Below, piece after piece: positions 15,177-24,153 of a stretch of DNA of 64,000 nucleotides. Below the pieces are notes generated by a model. It worked only from the letters and a program-made list of their open reading frames with translations, was not told where the DNA came from and did not search any database. Where the stretch lies: positions 248,001-312,000 of the forward strand of contig JAJYYR010000001.1 in the NCBI GenBank assembly GCA_021800805.1, in the 5' to 3' direction. The stretch's first letter is position 1, and each line of letters starts with the position of its first letter. Made by a program: the position numbers and the translations under genes. This DNA comes from a bacterium (lineage in GTDB: Bacteria; SZUA-79; Acidulodesulfobacterales; Acidulodesulfobacteraceae).

Positions 15177-15362
15177 ATGGCAAAAAAGTCTATGATTATA
15201 AAATCGAAAAGGACCCCTAAATTTAAAGTAAGGGCGCATAATAGGTGTCCAATTTGCGGAAGGCCTCGAGGTTATTATAGGAAGTTCGATATGTGCAGAA
15301 TTTGTTTTAGGACTTACTCCAGCAAAGGACTTATTCCAGGGGTTACCAAGTCCAGCTGGTAA
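15177..15362 (+). CDS. rpsN: 30S ribosomal protein S14, zinc-binding short form
   Basis: S14 of the short type, 61 residues, with a zinc ribbon formed by CPIC and CRIC pairs in the second half. The core [27 protein letters not shown] and the SWxx-type tail match the type Z family (also called rpsZ). The short zinc form is typical of Gram-positive bacteria and several deltaproteobacterial and candidate lineages, while E. coli has a longer zinc-free form. It lies between rplE and rpsH. Confidence 0.96.
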   Translation: MAKKSMIIKSKRTPKFKVRAHNRCPICGRPRGYYRKFDMCRICFRTYSSKGLIPGVTKSSW

Positions 15363-15410
15363 TTAATTTAAAAATATTTTTAATATATTTAAGAGAGGAA
15401 AAAAGAAAAA

Positions 15411-15809
15411 ATGACTTACCCGATTTCAGATATGATAGTTAGAATAAAAAATGCTTATAAGGCAGGCAAAGAAAATGTTAGGATGCCGTATTCGGGTTTA
15501 AAGGAAAATATATGTGAAATTTTAAAGAGGGAAGGCTATATAGAAAATTATTCGATTGAAAACGCCGAAACGGTTTCAGCCAAAAATATTTATATTAAGC
15601 TCGCATACTATGAAAGCAAAAAACCGACGGTTATCGATATTAAAACGACAAGTACCCCTGGAATAAGATTTTATAAAAAAGTAAAAGATATAAGAGCATA
15701 TAAAAATGGATTAGGAATTGAGATATTTTCAACTTCGGCAGGGATACTGTCGGATGTCGAGTGTAAAGAAAAAAAAGTCGGCGGACTTTCATTATTAAAG
15801 GTTTTTTAA
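15411..15809 (+). CDS. rpsH: 30S ribosomal protein S8
   Basis: S8, 132 residues, an early binder of the 16S rRNA central domain. It starts MTYPISDMIVRIKNAYKAGKENVRMPYSGLK and ends with SAGILSDVECKEKKVGGLSLLKVF, a variant of the family tail (usually TSxGxMTDxEARxxxxGGExL). The usual glycine-glycine-glutamate motif is reduced to GG-L, a mild divergence. It sits between rpsN and rplF. Confidence 0.95.
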   Translation: MTYPISDMIVRIKNAYKAGKENVRMPYSGLKENICEILKREGYIENYSIENAETVSAKNIYIKLAYYESKKPTVIDIKTTSTPGIRFYKKVKDIRAYKNGLGIEIFSTSAGILSDVECKEKKVGGLSLLKVF

Positions 15810-15845
15810 TTAAGATAAATTAAAAATAAGAAAGGTATCGATAAA

Positions 15846-16385
15846 ATGTCTAGAATAGGTAAAAAAATTATTGAAATCCCAAGAGACGTCAAAGTAGAGT
15901 TAAACGGTAATACCTTAACTTCTTCTGGACCTCTCGGGAAAATTTCTAAAAAAATTCCGGAAGGAATTATGGTTGAATTAAATAAATCCGATGTTTCGGT
16001 TAAACTAAAAGACAATAATCCAAATTTCGAAAAATTTACCGGACTAACCAGAACTATTATAGCAAACGCAATAATCGGAGTCGTAAAAGGATTCTCTAAA
16101 GATCTCGAAATTATCGGGGTAGGATATAGGGCGGAAGTTAAGAATAATAATCTGGTGTTAAATTTAGGTTTTTCGCATCAGGTTAATTTTATAATCCCTG
16201 AAGGAATAAAAATAGTCGTAGAAAAAAATACGTTATTGAAAATTACCGGATTCGACAAAGAACTTGTCGGGCTTGTCGCTTCTCAAATAAGAGAATTAAG
16301 GAAGCCCGAACCTTATAAAGGTAAAGGCATTAAATATTCCGACGAGGTTATAAAACGAAAAGTCGGTAAAGCATCGGGAAAATAA
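15846..16385 (+). CDS. rplF: 50S ribosomal protein L6
   Basis: L6, 179 residues, two similar domains near the factor-binding site. MSRIGKKIIEIPRDVKVELNGN at the start, GVGYRAEVKNNNLVLNLGFSHQV in the middle and the C-terminal IRELRKPEPYKGKGIKYSDE stretch are all family hallmarks. The ribosome-binding site AAGAAAGG is present. It precedes rplR by 28 bases. Confidence 0.97.
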   Translation: MSRIGKKIIEIPRDVKVELNGNTLTSSGPLGKISKKIPEGIMVELNKSDVSVKLKDNNPNFEKFTGLTRTIIANAIIGVVKGFSKDLEIIGVGYRAEVKNNNLVLNLGFSHQVNFIIPEGIKIVVEKNTLLKITGFDKELVGLVASQIRELRKPEPYKGKGIKYSDEVIKRKVGKASGK

Positions 16386-16413
16386 ATAAATTTGAATATA
16401 AAAAGGGTTGAAT

Positions 16414-16770
16414 ATGAAAGATAAAATTGAAAAGAGATTGCGCAGGAAGGCACATATTAAAAAGGTTATGAAAAATAACGTTAAACCCCGTTTATGCGTG
16501 TTTAAAAGTTTAAATAATATTTATGTTCAGGTCTTTTCTACCGACAATAATGTTTTAGCTCAGGCATCTTCTCTTTCTAAAGAGATAAAAGCGAAAATTA
16601 AAGGACACAGCGGGAATGTAGATGCCGCTAAAATAGTCGGTAAAGAAATTGCGGAATTATGCAAACAGAAATCAATAATCGATGTCGCATTCGATAGAAA
16701 CGGATATATTTATCACGGAAGAGTCAAGGCATTAGCCGATGCCGCTAGAGAAAACGGTTTAAATTTTTAG
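16414..16770 (+). CDS. rplR: 50S ribosomal protein L18
   Basis: L18, 118 residues, binds 5S rRNA with L5. The protein starts MKDKIEKRLRRKAHIKKVM and contains PRLCVFKSLNNIYVQV, then ends with DRNGYIYHGRVKALADAARENGLNF, a close match to the family tail. The ATG at 16414 is chosen over an in-frame TTG at 16408 because AAAAGGG at 16401-16407 is well placed for the ATG and abuts the TTG. Confidence 0.96.
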   Translation: MKDKIEKRLRRKAHIKKVMKNNVKPRLCVFKSLNNIYVQVFSTDNNVLAQASSLSKEIKAKIKGHSGNVDAAKIVGKEIAELCKQKSIIDVAFDRNGYIYHGRVKALADAARENGLNF

Positions 16771-16793
16771 ATATATGAATATTGGAGGATGAT

Positions 16794-17291
16794 TTGGAGA
16801 AATTAAACGTTGAAGATTTAAATATTAAGGATAAAGTTATCCATATTTCAAGAGTCGCTAAGGTAGTTAAAGGCGGAAGAAGGTTTGGCTTTTCTGCATT
16901 AGTAGTTGCCGGAGATCCGGATGCAAATTTTGTAGGAATAGGTCTCGGTAAAGCTAAAGAAGTGCCGGAAGCGATTAGAAAAGGAACCGAACAGGCAAAG
17001 AAGAATTTAATAAGAGTTAAAGTGCATAATAATTCAATTCCCCATGAGCAATATGGAAAAAGCGGAGCGGGGTATGTATTTATGAAGCCTGCCCCTGAAG
17101 GAACCGGAATAATCGCAGGCGGGGCTATGAGGGCAATTTTTGAACTTTCGGGAGTAAGAAATGTTTATGCAAAGTCCATCGGTTCTTCAAACCCGCATAA
17201 CGTTGCAAATGCTACATTGAAATGTATTTCTTCGTTTTTCTATAAAGGAGAACTAGTAAAAAGAAGAAAAAAATCAGAAATAAATACATAA
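16794..17291 (+). CDS. rpsE: 30S ribosomal protein S5
   Basis: S5, 165 residues, near the decoding site, with roles in accuracy. It has the S5 core [24 protein letters not shown], the [23 protein letters not shown] helix and [24 protein letters not shown]. The start is taken as TTG at 16794 because GGAGG at 16784-16788 is spaced correctly for it; an earlier in-frame TTG at 16782 would place that site inside the gene. The usual next gene, rpmD, is missing. Confidence 0.95.
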   Translation: MEKLNVEDLNIKDKVIHISRVAKVVKGGRRFGFSALVVAGDPDANFVGIGLGKAKEVPEAIRKGTEQAKKNLIRVKVHNNSIPHEQYGKSGAGYVFMKPAPEGTGIIAGGAMRAIFELSGVRNVYAKSIGSSNPHNVANATLKCISSFFYKGELVKRRKKSEINT

Positions 17292-17354
17292 AATTGGAAA
17301 TATAGAACGGTGGCAGATTTAAGCTTGCGACCCTAAAAAGAGGAATATAATTAA

Positions 17355-17789
17355 ATGGTTAATTTAAGCGAATTCGGCAGACATAATAATAAGAAGACCA
17401 AAAGGCTTGGGAGAGGTCCGGGTTCCGGACACGGTCAGACTTCCGGAAAAGGGAATAAAGGTCAGAATGCAAGAGCCGGGGGCGGAGTAAGACCTGGATT
17501 TGAAGGCGGTCAAATGCCCTACAGCAGGAGAGTTCCTAAGAGAGGATTTAATAATCCCCTTAGGGAGCATATTGCAATTGTTAATTTTACAGCCATCGAA
17601 AATATAAAAAATGATGACATAAATATAGATATTTTAAAAGAAAACGGGGTATTGAAGAAAAGCGAAATTAAATTTAAACTGTTAGGCGCAGGGGAAATTA
17701 ATCGCAAAATCAGCATAGTTTGTAATAAGATATCTAAGAACGCAAAAGAAAAAATAGAAAAAAGCGGCGGAACCGTAAGGATAATATAA
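17355..17789 (+). CDS. rplO: 50S ribosomal protein L15
   Basis: L15, 144 residues, a late-assembly protein of the large subunit. The glycine-rich N-terminal region KRLGRGPGSGHGQTSGKGNKGQNAR is diagnostic, followed by RPGFEGGQMPYSRRVPKRGF. It comes 63 bases after rpsE, where rpmD would normally be, and three bases before secY. The start is an ATG after AAGAGG. Confidence 0.96.
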   Translation: MVNLSEFGRHNNKKTKRLGRGPGSGHGQTSGKGNKGQNARAGGGVRPGFEGGQMPYSRRVPKRGFNNPLREHIAIVNFTAIENIKNDDINIDILKENGVLKKSEIKFKLLGAGEINRKISIVCNKISKNAKEKIEKSGGTVRII

Positions 17790-17792
17790 ATA

Positions 17793-19091
17793 ATGGCGCA
17801 AAGTTTTGAAAATTTAGGAAAAATACCGGAACTGCGAAACAGAATACTGTATACGCTTTTAATGTTTATTGTATTCAGGATAGGTGTTCATATTACGACT
17901 CCAGGCGTAAATCCCGTAGCTTTGTCCCAATTTTTTAACGCATCAAACAGTAATTTATTTGGGCTTTTTAATATGTTTACGGGCGGAGCGTTAGCGCGTT
18001 TTTCTATATTTTCTCTTGGCATTATGCCTTATATTAGCTCGTCGATTATATTTCAGATGCTCCCTATGGTTATCCCTTCTCTCGATAGATTGCAGAAAGA
18101 GGGTGAAGCCGGAAGAAAGAAATTTATGCAATATACAAGATATGGAACGGTACTGCTTTCATTGTTTCAGTCTATCGGAATAAGTTACGGAATTGAAGCA
18201 ATGAGAAGTCCCGAAGGTTTACCGGTAGTTATGCATCCGGGTATGAGTTTTTTAATTATATCCGTTATTGCTCTTACTGCAGGAACCGTATTCGTTATGT
18301 GGATCGGCGAAGAGATATCCGAACACGGTATAGGCAACGGTATTTCTTTGATTATTTTTGCGGGAATAGTTGCGGCTATCCCCGGCGCATTTATGAATAC
18401 TATTAAAATGGTTCAGCTAGGTGAAATTAATATTATGCTGTTGATTTTAATTCTTGCATTTATGATTTTGGTAATAGGATTTATTGTTTTCGTAGAGTCC
18501 GCCCAAAGACGAATTCCGATACAATATGCAAAAAAAATGGTGGGAAGAAAACTTTATTCCGGTCAGACCAGCTATCTTCCTTTGAAAGTAAATACTCCCG
18601 GCGTAATTCCTCCTATTTTTGCAATGTCGATACTTCTTTTTCCTGCGACAATTGCAAATTTTATTAAAATACCTGCTTTTGAGAAAGTCTCGGAATATTT
18701 AAATCCAAGCGGAGTCCTTTACAATATAGTTTTTGTTATTTTAATTTTTTTCTTTTGCTATTTTTATACTGCAATTACTTTTAAAGTTGACGACGTTGCC
18801 GATGATTTACGCAAATACGGCGGCAACATTCCGGGAATTAAACCGGGGAAATCTACTGCATCATTTATAGATAAAATTTTAAACAGGGTTACTTTTATAG
18901 GCGCAGTATATGTTTCTTTAATTTGTCTTTTACCGACTATTTTGGTTAATAAATTTCATGTTCCTTTTTACTTTGGAGGGACTGGACTTTTAATTGTTGT
19001 TGTCGTGGCTATGGATACCATAGTTCAGATTCAATCGCATTTATTATATAGAAATTATGACAGCCTGTTAAAGAAAGCGTCAAAAAAATAA
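17793..19091 (+). CDS. secY: Protein translocase channel subunit SecY
   Basis: SecY, 432 residues, the pore of the Sec translocase in the inner membrane. About ten hydrophobic segments are visible. Family motifs include the N-terminal LRNRILYTLLMFIVFRIGVHITTPG, LGIMPYISSSIIFQ, QKEGEAGRKK, GIGNGISLIIFAGI and the loop AKKMVGRKLYSGQTSYLPLKVN. Its place after rplO, in the ribosomal operon, is normal. The start codon is three bases after the rplO stop. Confidence 0.98.
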   Translation: MAQSFENLGKIPELRNRILYTLLMFIVFRIGVHITTPGVNPVALSQFFNASNSNLFGLFNMFTGGALARFSIFSLGIMPYISSSIIFQMLPMVIPSLDRLQKEGEAGRKKFMQYTRYGTVLLSLFQSIGISYGIEAMRSPEGLPVVMHPGMSFLIISVIALTAGTVFVMWIGEEISEHGIGNGISLIIFAGIVAAIPGAFMNTIKMVQLGEINIMLLILILAFMILVIGFIVFVESAQRRIPIQYAKKMVGRKLYSGQTSYLPLKVNTPGVIPPIFAMSILLFPATIANFIKIPAFEKVSEYLNPSGVLYNIVFVILIFFFCYFYTAITFKVDDVADDLRKYGGNIPGIKPGKSTASFIDKILNRVTFIGAVYVSLICLLPTILVNKFHVPFYFGGTGLLIVVVVAMDTIVQIQSHLLYRNYDSLLKKASKK

Positions 19092-19122
19092 TTAATTAAT
19101 ATAAATTAACAAAGGAGTAGAA

Positions 19123-19770
19123 ATGAAAAGTAAAATTTATATTTTAATAGGACCTCCCGGCGCAGGTAAAGGAACGCAGGCTAAAAATATAGCGAATACA
19201 AAAGATTTTGTGTTGATTTCCACGGGTGATTTATTAAGGGAAAACGTAGAGAAAAAAACCGAATTGGGTCAAATTGCAAAATCATATATGGATAAAGGTG
19301 AATTTGTTCCTATCGAATTAGTTACAAAAATAATCAGGGCAAGCATAGAACAGAATTTAGGGAAGAACGGCTTTTTATTTGACGGTTTTCCAAGAGATTT
19401 ATCCCAGAATGTGTTGCTTGACGAAATGCTTAAAGAATTTAATCTTGAAGTAGATAAAGTTATATATATCGACGTTAGAGACGAAGCGATACTTGAAAGG
19501 CTTACAAACAGAAGAGTTTGTCCAAAATGTAAAAAAGTATATCACATGAAATTTAATAAACCTAAAAAAGACGAATTATGCGACGATTGCGGTGTTTCAT
19601 TGATCACAAGGGACGATGATAAGCCCGAGGTTATTAAAAATAGGCTGGCAACATATCATAAATCTACACATCCTTTGGTCGAGCATTTTGAAAAATTAGG
19701 TAAAGTAATCCGGATTAACGGTGAAAAATCTCCTAAAGAGGTAGAAAATGAAATAGTTTCACATATTTAA
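19123..19770 (+). CDS. adk: Adenylate kinase
   Basis: Cytosolic kinase interconverting AMP plus ATP with two ADP; 215 residues. The P-loop GPPGAGKGTQ is at residues 10-19, followed by STGDLLRENV and the AMP-site LFDGFPRD. The LID domain has four cysteines (CPKC and CDDC), so this is the zinc-binding, long-LID type. A clear AAAGGAG precedes the ATG. The position between secY and map is common outside the gammaproteobacteria. Confidence 0.98.
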   Translation: MKSKIYILIGPPGAGKGTQAKNIANTKDFVLISTGDLLRENVEKKTELGQIAKSYMDKGEFVPIELVTKIIRASIEQNLGKNGFLFDGFPRDLSQNVLLDEMLKEFNLEVDKVIYIDVRDEAILERLTNRRVCPKCKKVYHMKFNKPKKDELCDDCGVSLITRDDDKPEVIKNRLATYHKSTHPLVEHFEKLGKVIRINGEKSPKEVENEIVSHI

Positions 19771-19779
19771 TCCGGTAAA

Positions 19780-20520
19780 ATGATTAATCTTAAAAGTAAA
19801 ATAGACATAGAAGGCATAAAAAAAGCGGGAGAAATATTAAATAAAGTATTAAATGAATTATCGGCTATGACAAAGCCGGGTATGAAAACAATAGAGTATG
19901 ATATCGTTGCGGAAAAGGAGGCGGTATCTTTAAATGCAATTCCAGCTTTTAAAGGATACAGCGGGTTTCCTTACTCTGTTTGCGTATCGGTAAACGAAGA
20001 AGTTGTTCACGGTTTTCCTTCGCAGAGAAAGTTAAGAGAGGGGGACATAGTAAGTCTTGATTACGGCATTTATTATAACGGCTATTATGCGGATGCCGCC
20101 GTTACCGTTCCTGTAGGGAATATAACGGATTCGGCTTCAAACTTAATGAAAGTTACTAAAGAAGCATTGAATATAGGAATTTCGAAGGCAGTTTGCGGCA
20201 ATAAAATTAACGACATTTCGACGGCTATCGAAAAATTTGTAACTGAAAATAAATATTCCGTAGTTAGGGATTTCGTCGGTCACGGGGTCGGTTTTAAATT
20301 GCATGAAGACCCGCAGGTTCCCAACTATTATATTGAAGCAAACGACGTGCAGATAAAGAGTGGAATGGTAATTGCTATCGAGCCTATGGTTAATGAATTT
20401 TCTCATAAAGTAAAGATTAAAGAAAACAAGTGGACGGTTATTACTAAAGATAAAGGTTTATCTGCTCATTTTGAGCATACTGTTGCAATTACAAATGAAG
20501 GTCCGCAAATACTTACTTAG
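19780..20520 (+). CDS. map: Methionine aminopeptidase, type I
   Basis: Removes the N-terminal methionine from new proteins; 246 residues. Metal ligands are recognisable in SLDYG (Asp), [11 protein letters not shown] (Asp), [12 protein letters not shown] (His), AIEPMV (Glu) and FEHTVAI (Glu). The substrate-pocket region [18 protein letters not shown] is typical. It starts nine bases after adk and is followed by infA after eight, so it is part of the same transcript. Confidence 0.97.
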   Translation: MINLKSKIDIEGIKKAGEILNKVLNELSAMTKPGMKTIEYDIVAEKEAVSLNAIPAFKGYSGFPYSVCVSVNEEVVHGFPSQRKLREGDIVSLDYGIYYNGYYADAAVTVPVGNITDSASNLMKVTKEALNIGISKAVCGNKINDISTAIEKFVTENKYSVVRDFVGHGVGFKLHEDPQVPNYYIEANDVQIKSGMVIAIEPMVNEFSHKVKIKENKWTVITKDKGLSAHFEHTVAITNEGPQILT

Positions 20521-20528
20521 GAAAATTT

Positions 20529-20750
20529 ATGTCTAATAAAGAAGATTTAATTGAAGTTGAAGGAACCGTTGTGGAGCCGCTTCCTAATGCAATGTTCAGG
20601 GTTGAATTAGAAAACGGATATAAAGTGCTTGCTCATATATCAGGGAAAATGCGCATGCATTATATTAAGATTCTTGCCGGAGATAAAGTTACGGTTCAGC
20701 TGTCCCCGTATGATTTGACGAGAGGACGCATCATATTCAGAGGAAAGTAA
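20529..20750 (+). CDS. infA: Translation initiation factor IF-1
   Basis: IF-1, 73 residues, an OB-fold protein that blocks the ribosomal A site during initiation. It reads [39 protein letters not shown], close to consensus throughout, ending [11 protein letters not shown]. The position between map and rpmJ is conserved in many bacteria. The AGGA before the start is weak. Confidence 0.98.
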   Translation: MSNKEDLIEVEGTVVEPLPNAMFRVELENGYKVLAHISGKMRMHYIKILAGDKVTVQLSPYDLTRGRIIFRGK

Positions 20751-20790
20751 AATATAATATTCAAATATAAAAAGGGAAAAGGAGTCAAAA

Positions 20791-20904
20791 TTGAAAGTAA
20801 GATCATCGGTTAAGAAGATATGCGATAAGTGCAAAGTTATTAAAAGAAAGGGGGTCGTAAGAATTATCTGCGAAAACCCTAAACATAAGCAACGTCAGGG
20901 TTAA
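20791..20904 (+). CDS. rpmJ: 50S ribosomal protein L36, zinc form
   Basis: L36, only 37 residues. It reads from a TTG start with AAAAGGAG just upstream: [20 protein letters not shown] then [17 protein letters not shown]. The zinc ligands Cys11, Cys14, Cys27 and His32 are all present. Position between infA and rpsM is standard. It lies in a 170-base gap between larger genes and is easily missed because of its size. Confidence 0.96.
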   Translation: MKVRSSVKKICDKCKVIKRKGVVRIICENPKHKQRQG

Positions 20905-20919
20905 TAAGGGGGAATAATT

Positions 20920-21294
20920 ATGGCAAGAATTTCAGGAATAGATTTACCTAAGAATAAAAGAATTGAAATTGCTTTAACCTATATCTACGGTATCGGGCGC
21001 TCATTATCAAGCAGTATTTTAGAAAAAGCCGGCATCGCTATTGATACTAAAGTAAAAGATTTGACCGATATTCAGGTTAATAATATAAGACAGATGATAG
21101 ATAATGAATTTAAAGTAGAAGGAGATTTAAGAAGAGAAGTTCAAACGAACATAAAAAGGTTAATAGATATAGGCAGTTATAGAGGCTTAAGACACAGAAA
21201 AGGGTTGCCCGTGAGAGGGCAGAGAACCAAAACAAATGCAAGAACAAGGAAAGGACCTAGAAAGTCCACCATAGCTGCCGCAAAAGCAAAATAA
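20920..21294 (+). CDS. rpsM: 30S ribosomal protein S13
   Basis: S13, 124 residues, in the small-subunit head, bridging to the large subunit. [25 protein letters not shown] at the start and the C-terminal [29 protein letters not shown] are diagnostic. It opens the alpha-operon part of the cluster, 15 bases after rpmJ, with GGGGG just upstream of the ATG. Confidence 0.98.
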   Translation: MARISGIDLPKNKRIEIALTYIYGIGRSLSSSILEKAGIAIDTKVKDLTDIQVNNIRQMIDNEFKVEGDLRREVQTNIKRLIDIGSYRGLRHRKGLPVRGQRTKTNARTRKGPRKSTIAAAKAK

Positions 21295-21368
21295 AGGCAT
21301 ATAAAGTATAAAAATCCATTAATATATTATAATAATTATTAATTTAATGAGAGTATTAAGAGGTATAA

Positions 21369-21764
21369 ATGGCTAACGTAAAAAAAAATGCACCAAAAAA
21401 AAAGAAGGATAAAAAAAATATTCAAAATGCGATTGCCCACATAAAATCGACGTTTAATAACACTATAGTGAGCATTACCGATTTAAGCGGGAATGTTCTC
21501 GCTTGGGCAAGTTCCGGAACAAGCGGGTTTAAAGGGTCGAGAAAAAGTACGCCTTATGCTGGACAGGTTGCTGCTGAACAAGCTGCCAAAAAAGTTTCGG
21601 ATTACGGCGTTGCAAACGTAGAAGTTTATATTAAAGGTCCGGGTGGCGGAAGGGAATCGGCTCTTAGGGCGCTTCAAAGCTCGGGCATTAATATCACGTT
21701 AATTAAAGACGTTACTCCTATACCGCATAACGGATGCAGACCTCCTAAAAGGAGAAGAGTATAA
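21369..21764 (+). CDS. rpsK: 30S ribosomal protein S11
   Basis: S11, 131 residues, on the platform of the small subunit. It shows [27 protein letters not shown], the block [23 protein letters not shown], and the C-terminal [18 protein letters not shown]. The N terminus is a lysine-rich tail. A 74-base AT-rich gap separates it from rpsM; a TATAAT is present at 21328-21333 but no -35 partner, so I do not call a promoter there. Confidence 0.97.
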   Translation: MANVKKNAPKKKKDKKNIQNAIAHIKSTFNNTIVSITDLSGNVLAWASSGTSGFKGSRKSTPYAGQVAAEQAAKKVSDYGVANVEVYIKGPGGGRESALRALQSSGINITLIKDVTPIPHNGCRPPKRRRV

Positions 21765-21842
21765 GCTTTCTAAGGATATTATTATAGTAAAATATTAGAT
21801 TAATTTATATATTAAGTAACATTGAAATAATGAGGTGAAAAA

Positions 21843-22469
21843 TTGGCTAAATACAATGGACCGGTTTGTAAGTTGTGTCGGAGGGAAGGAGGAAAACTTT
21901 TTTTAAAAGGCGACAGATGCTTTTCCGATAAATGTGCCTACGATAAAAGAGAATATGCTCCCGGAGAGCATAAGGGCATCAGAAGAAAGTTATCTGAATA
22001 CGGAGAGCAGTTAAGAGAAAAACAAAAGTTAAAAAGAACATACGGCCTCATGGAGAAGCAATTTAAAAAAACATATAGAACCGCTGAAAGAATGAAGGGG
22101 ATCACGGGAGAGAATTTGCTCTCTTTGCTGGAAAGAAGATTAGACAACGCTATTTATACCTTAGGTTTTGCAGTTTCCAGAAAATTAGCCAGACTTTTAA
22201 TAACCCACGGGCATTTTTTAGTTAACGGTAAAAAAGTAAATATCCCGTCTTATATTTTAAAACCGGGAGAGCAGATTACAATTTGCGAAAAAAGCAGAAA
22301 ATGCGAAATTATAAAAAACTCGTTAGAATCTGCCGTAAGAAAAACCCGTCCCGAATATTTTGAAGCAAATCTCGATGCTTATCAGGGAGCGTTAAAAAGT
22401 ATTCCGGAAAGAGACGAAATTATATCTACGGCAAACGAAAAGCTTATAGTAGAACTTTATTCTAAATAA
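21843..22469 (+). CDS. rpsD: 30S ribosomal protein S4, zinc-type
   Basis: S4, 208 residues, an assembly nucleator of the small subunit. The start is TTG, fixed by the AKYNGPVCKLCRREG N terminus. Four cysteines near the start (residues 9, 12, 26 and 31) form the zinc knuckle of the C+ form. The S4 RNA-binding domain follows (RRLDNAIYTLGFAVSRKLARLLITHGHFLVNGKKVNIPS). In many bacteria S4 regulates the alpha operon; no such leader structure could be judged here. Confidence 0.97.
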   Translation: MAKYNGPVCKLCRREGGKLFLKGDRCFSDKCAYDKREYAPGEHKGIRRKLSEYGEQLREKQKLKRTYGLMEKQFKKTYRTAERMKGITGENLLSLLERRLDNAIYTLGFAVSRKLARLLITHGHFLVNGKKVNIPSYILKPGEQITICEKSRKCEIIKNSLESAVRKTRPEYFEANLDAYQGALKSIPERDEIISTANEKLIVELYSK

Positions 22470-22498
22470 GCTCCGAATAATAAATTTTTGGAGGCAAT

Positions 22499-23482
22499 AT
22501 GAAAAAAAATTGGCTTTCGGTTATTAAGCCAAAAAAAATTGAATTTGAAAAGGAAACCTATACCGATTATTACGGAAAACTGATTGTTGAACCGTTAGAA
22601 AGGGGCTTTGGAACTACTATCGGCAATGCCCTGCGTAGAGTTCTTTTATCATCTATAGTCGGATATAAAATATCGGAAGTTAAAATTGAAGGCGTATCGC
22701 ATGAATTTTCATCCGTTCCGGGGGTAACCGAAGACGTAACGGAGATTATACTAAATTTAAAAGATATAGATTTTAATATAACCTCTGACGAGCCGGAAAC
22801 TGTTTATTTAGACATCGATAAACAAGGAGACGTTTATGCATCTGATATTAAAACGTCGCAGAACGTCGAAGTAGTAAACAAAGAAAAAAAGATATTAACC
22901 GTTGCGAAGGGCGGTTCTTTTAAGGCTCAAATGCTTGTAACGGGTGGGAGAGGATATGTTCCTAGCGAGATTAACAGTCGCGAAGACGCGCCTATAGGTA
23001 CCATTTCTCTTGACGTTTCGTTTTCGCCCGTAAAAAAAGTTACAATGGACGTTTCCTATGCAAGAGTTGGTGGGATTACAGACTACGATAAGCTCATAAT
23101 GGAAATATTTACAAATGGATATATTACTCCTGAGGATGCTCTTACGTCAGCTTCTTTAATTATACAAGATCAAATTTCGATTTTTGCAACTTTTGAAGAA
23201 ATGGATCAATTATACGAGAAGAAAACTCAACAGGAAACGGAAAAACCGTCAGAAAGCCATTTAAACGAGAATTTACTTAAAAATGTGGATGAACTTGAAC
23301 TTTCGGTTAGATCGGCAAATTGCCTTAAAAATGCAAATATAAAGACGATTTATGAACTGGTTCAAAAAACTGAAGGAGAAATGCTAAGAACCAAAAATTT
23401 CGGAAGAAAATCCCTTAACGAGATAAAAGAAGTTTTATCTACCATGGGATTGAGTTTCGGAATGAAGTTAGAAGAAAAATAA
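22499..23482 (+). CDS. rpoA: RNA polymerase alpha subunit
   Basis: Alpha subunit, 327 residues, full length. The N-terminal assembly domain has [29 protein letters not shown]; the C-terminal domain, after a linker at about residues 235-250, has [23 protein letters not shown] and [16 protein letters not shown]. The second half contacts UP elements and activators. TTTTTGGAGG precedes the start. It lies between rpsD and rplQ as usual. Confidence 0.98.
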   Translation: MKKNWLSVIKPKKIEFEKETYTDYYGKLIVEPLERGFGTTIGNALRRVLLSSIVGYKISEVKIEGVSHEFSSVPGVTEDVTEIILNLKDIDFNITSDEPETVYLDIDKQGDVYASDIKTSQNVEVVNKEKKILTVAKGGSFKAQMLVTGGRGYVPSEINSREDAPIGTISLDVSFSPVKKVTMDVSYARVGGITDYDKLIMEIFTNGYITPEDALTSASLIIQDQISIFATFEEMDQLYEKKTQQETEKPSESHLNENLLKNVDELELSVRSANCLKNANIKTIYELVQKTEGEMLRTKNFGRKSLNEIKEVLSTMGLSFGMKLEEK

Positions 23483-23511
23483 CTTGTCAAATTATATATT
23501 CAGAGGTTAAA

Positions 23512-23883
23512 ATGCGTCACGGAAAAATTAAAACCAGATTAAATAGGACTTCGTCACATAGAGCCGCTCTTCTTAGAAATATGGCCTCTTCACTTATCGA
23601 GTTCGAAAGAATTGAAACAACTTTACCCAAAGCTAAAGTTTTAAGAAGTTACGTAGAAAGGCTTATTACGCTCGGTAAATCCGATACTACCGCGAGGCGG
23701 CGTATCGCGTTCTCGAGGTTGAGAAGTAAGAATGCTACTACTAAACTTTTTAAAGATTTAGGTCCAAGATTTGTGGATAGACCCGGAGGGTACGTTAGAA
23801 TCATTAAAACGGGATATAGAGCCGGAGACGCAAGTCCATTAGGATTGATAGAATTTATTCCCAGAGAAGAAAAGCAGTCTTAA
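23512..23883 (+). CDS. rplQ: 50S ribosomal protein L17
   Basis: L17, 123 residues, near the tunnel exit and last gene of the ribosomal cluster. [42 protein letters not shown] is consensus-like; [27 protein letters not shown] ends the protein. No T-run terminator follows; instead a 270-base gap contains GC-rich palindromes and then the trp genes. Confidence 0.97.
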   Translation: MRHGKIKTRLNRTSSHRAALLRNMASSLIEFERIETTLPKAKVLRSYVERLITLGKSDTTARRRIAFSRLRSKNATTKLFKDLGPRFVDRPGGYVRIIKTGYRAGDASPLGLIEFIPREEKQS

Positions 23884-23930
23884 AACAACCCTCTTTCTCA
23901 TTCTTTAATTTTGCATTAGAAAAATTAGAA

Positions 23931-24008
23931 CTGGATGCCCGCCTGCGCGGGCATGACATGAAGAGGATTTAAAATTTTATCATATAGGTGTCATTCCCGC
24001 GAAAGCGT
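23931..24008. repeat. REP-like pair of GC-rich inverted repeats
   Basis: Two GC-rich fragments stand out in AT-rich surroundings between rplQ and trpE. The first (23931-23958) holds ATGCCCGC, a four-base loop, then GCGGGCAT, a perfect eight-base-pair hairpin flanked by CTGG and GACA. The second (23990-24007, TGTCATTCCCGCGAAAGCG) looks like the opposite-strand half of the same kind of element, cut off after GCG. This resembles the CTGGATTCCCGC...GCGGGAATGACA repeats scattered in many proteobacterial genomes. No T-run follows the hairpin, so a simple intrinsic terminator is unlikely, though it may protect or end the rplQ mRNA. Confidence 0.6.
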
Positions 24009-24134
24009 GTACATTTTAAAACCGCCTTCATTTAAGCGGCTCATCAAAATATACATAGCTTTCGAATACCTTATGTAATTTCTAATGAAAAATTAAAGGA
24101 TTCATTCCTTAAACTATAATAAAGAAAAAAAATG

Positions 24135-24143
24135 TGATATAAT
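24135..24143 (+). promoter_or_regulatory. Extended -10 promoter of the trp operon
   Basis: TGATATAAT (TGnTATAAT) at 24135-24143 is a perfect extended -10. No good -35 lies at the right distance, which an extended -10 can tolerate. The trpE ATG begins only ten bases after it, so the transcript would be leaderless or nearly so. A second TATAAT at 24115-24120 could give a start about 27 bases upstream of trpE; it too lacks a good -35. No Trp-rich leader peptide, T-box or attenuator hairpin is visible in the 270-base gap. Confidence 0.5.
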
Positions 24144-24153
24144 TTTCTTTACT

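Noticed and set aside
17292..17354. Possible hidden rpmD (L30)
   Set aside because: The gap is 63 bases, about a third of what L30 needs, and no L30-like residues occur in any frame.
21328..21333. Internal promoter before rpsK
   Set aside because: TATAAT is present but there is no -35 element at a fitting distance in this very AT-rich gap.
23935..23954. Intrinsic terminator after rplQ
   Set aside because: The hairpin is good but no T-run follows on the plus strand, and its sequence fits a dispersed repeat better.
23884..24153. trp attenuator, T-box or leader peptide
   Set aside because: No run of Trp codons, no paired terminator/antiterminator hairpins and no T-box core could be seen; the promoter is too near trpE.
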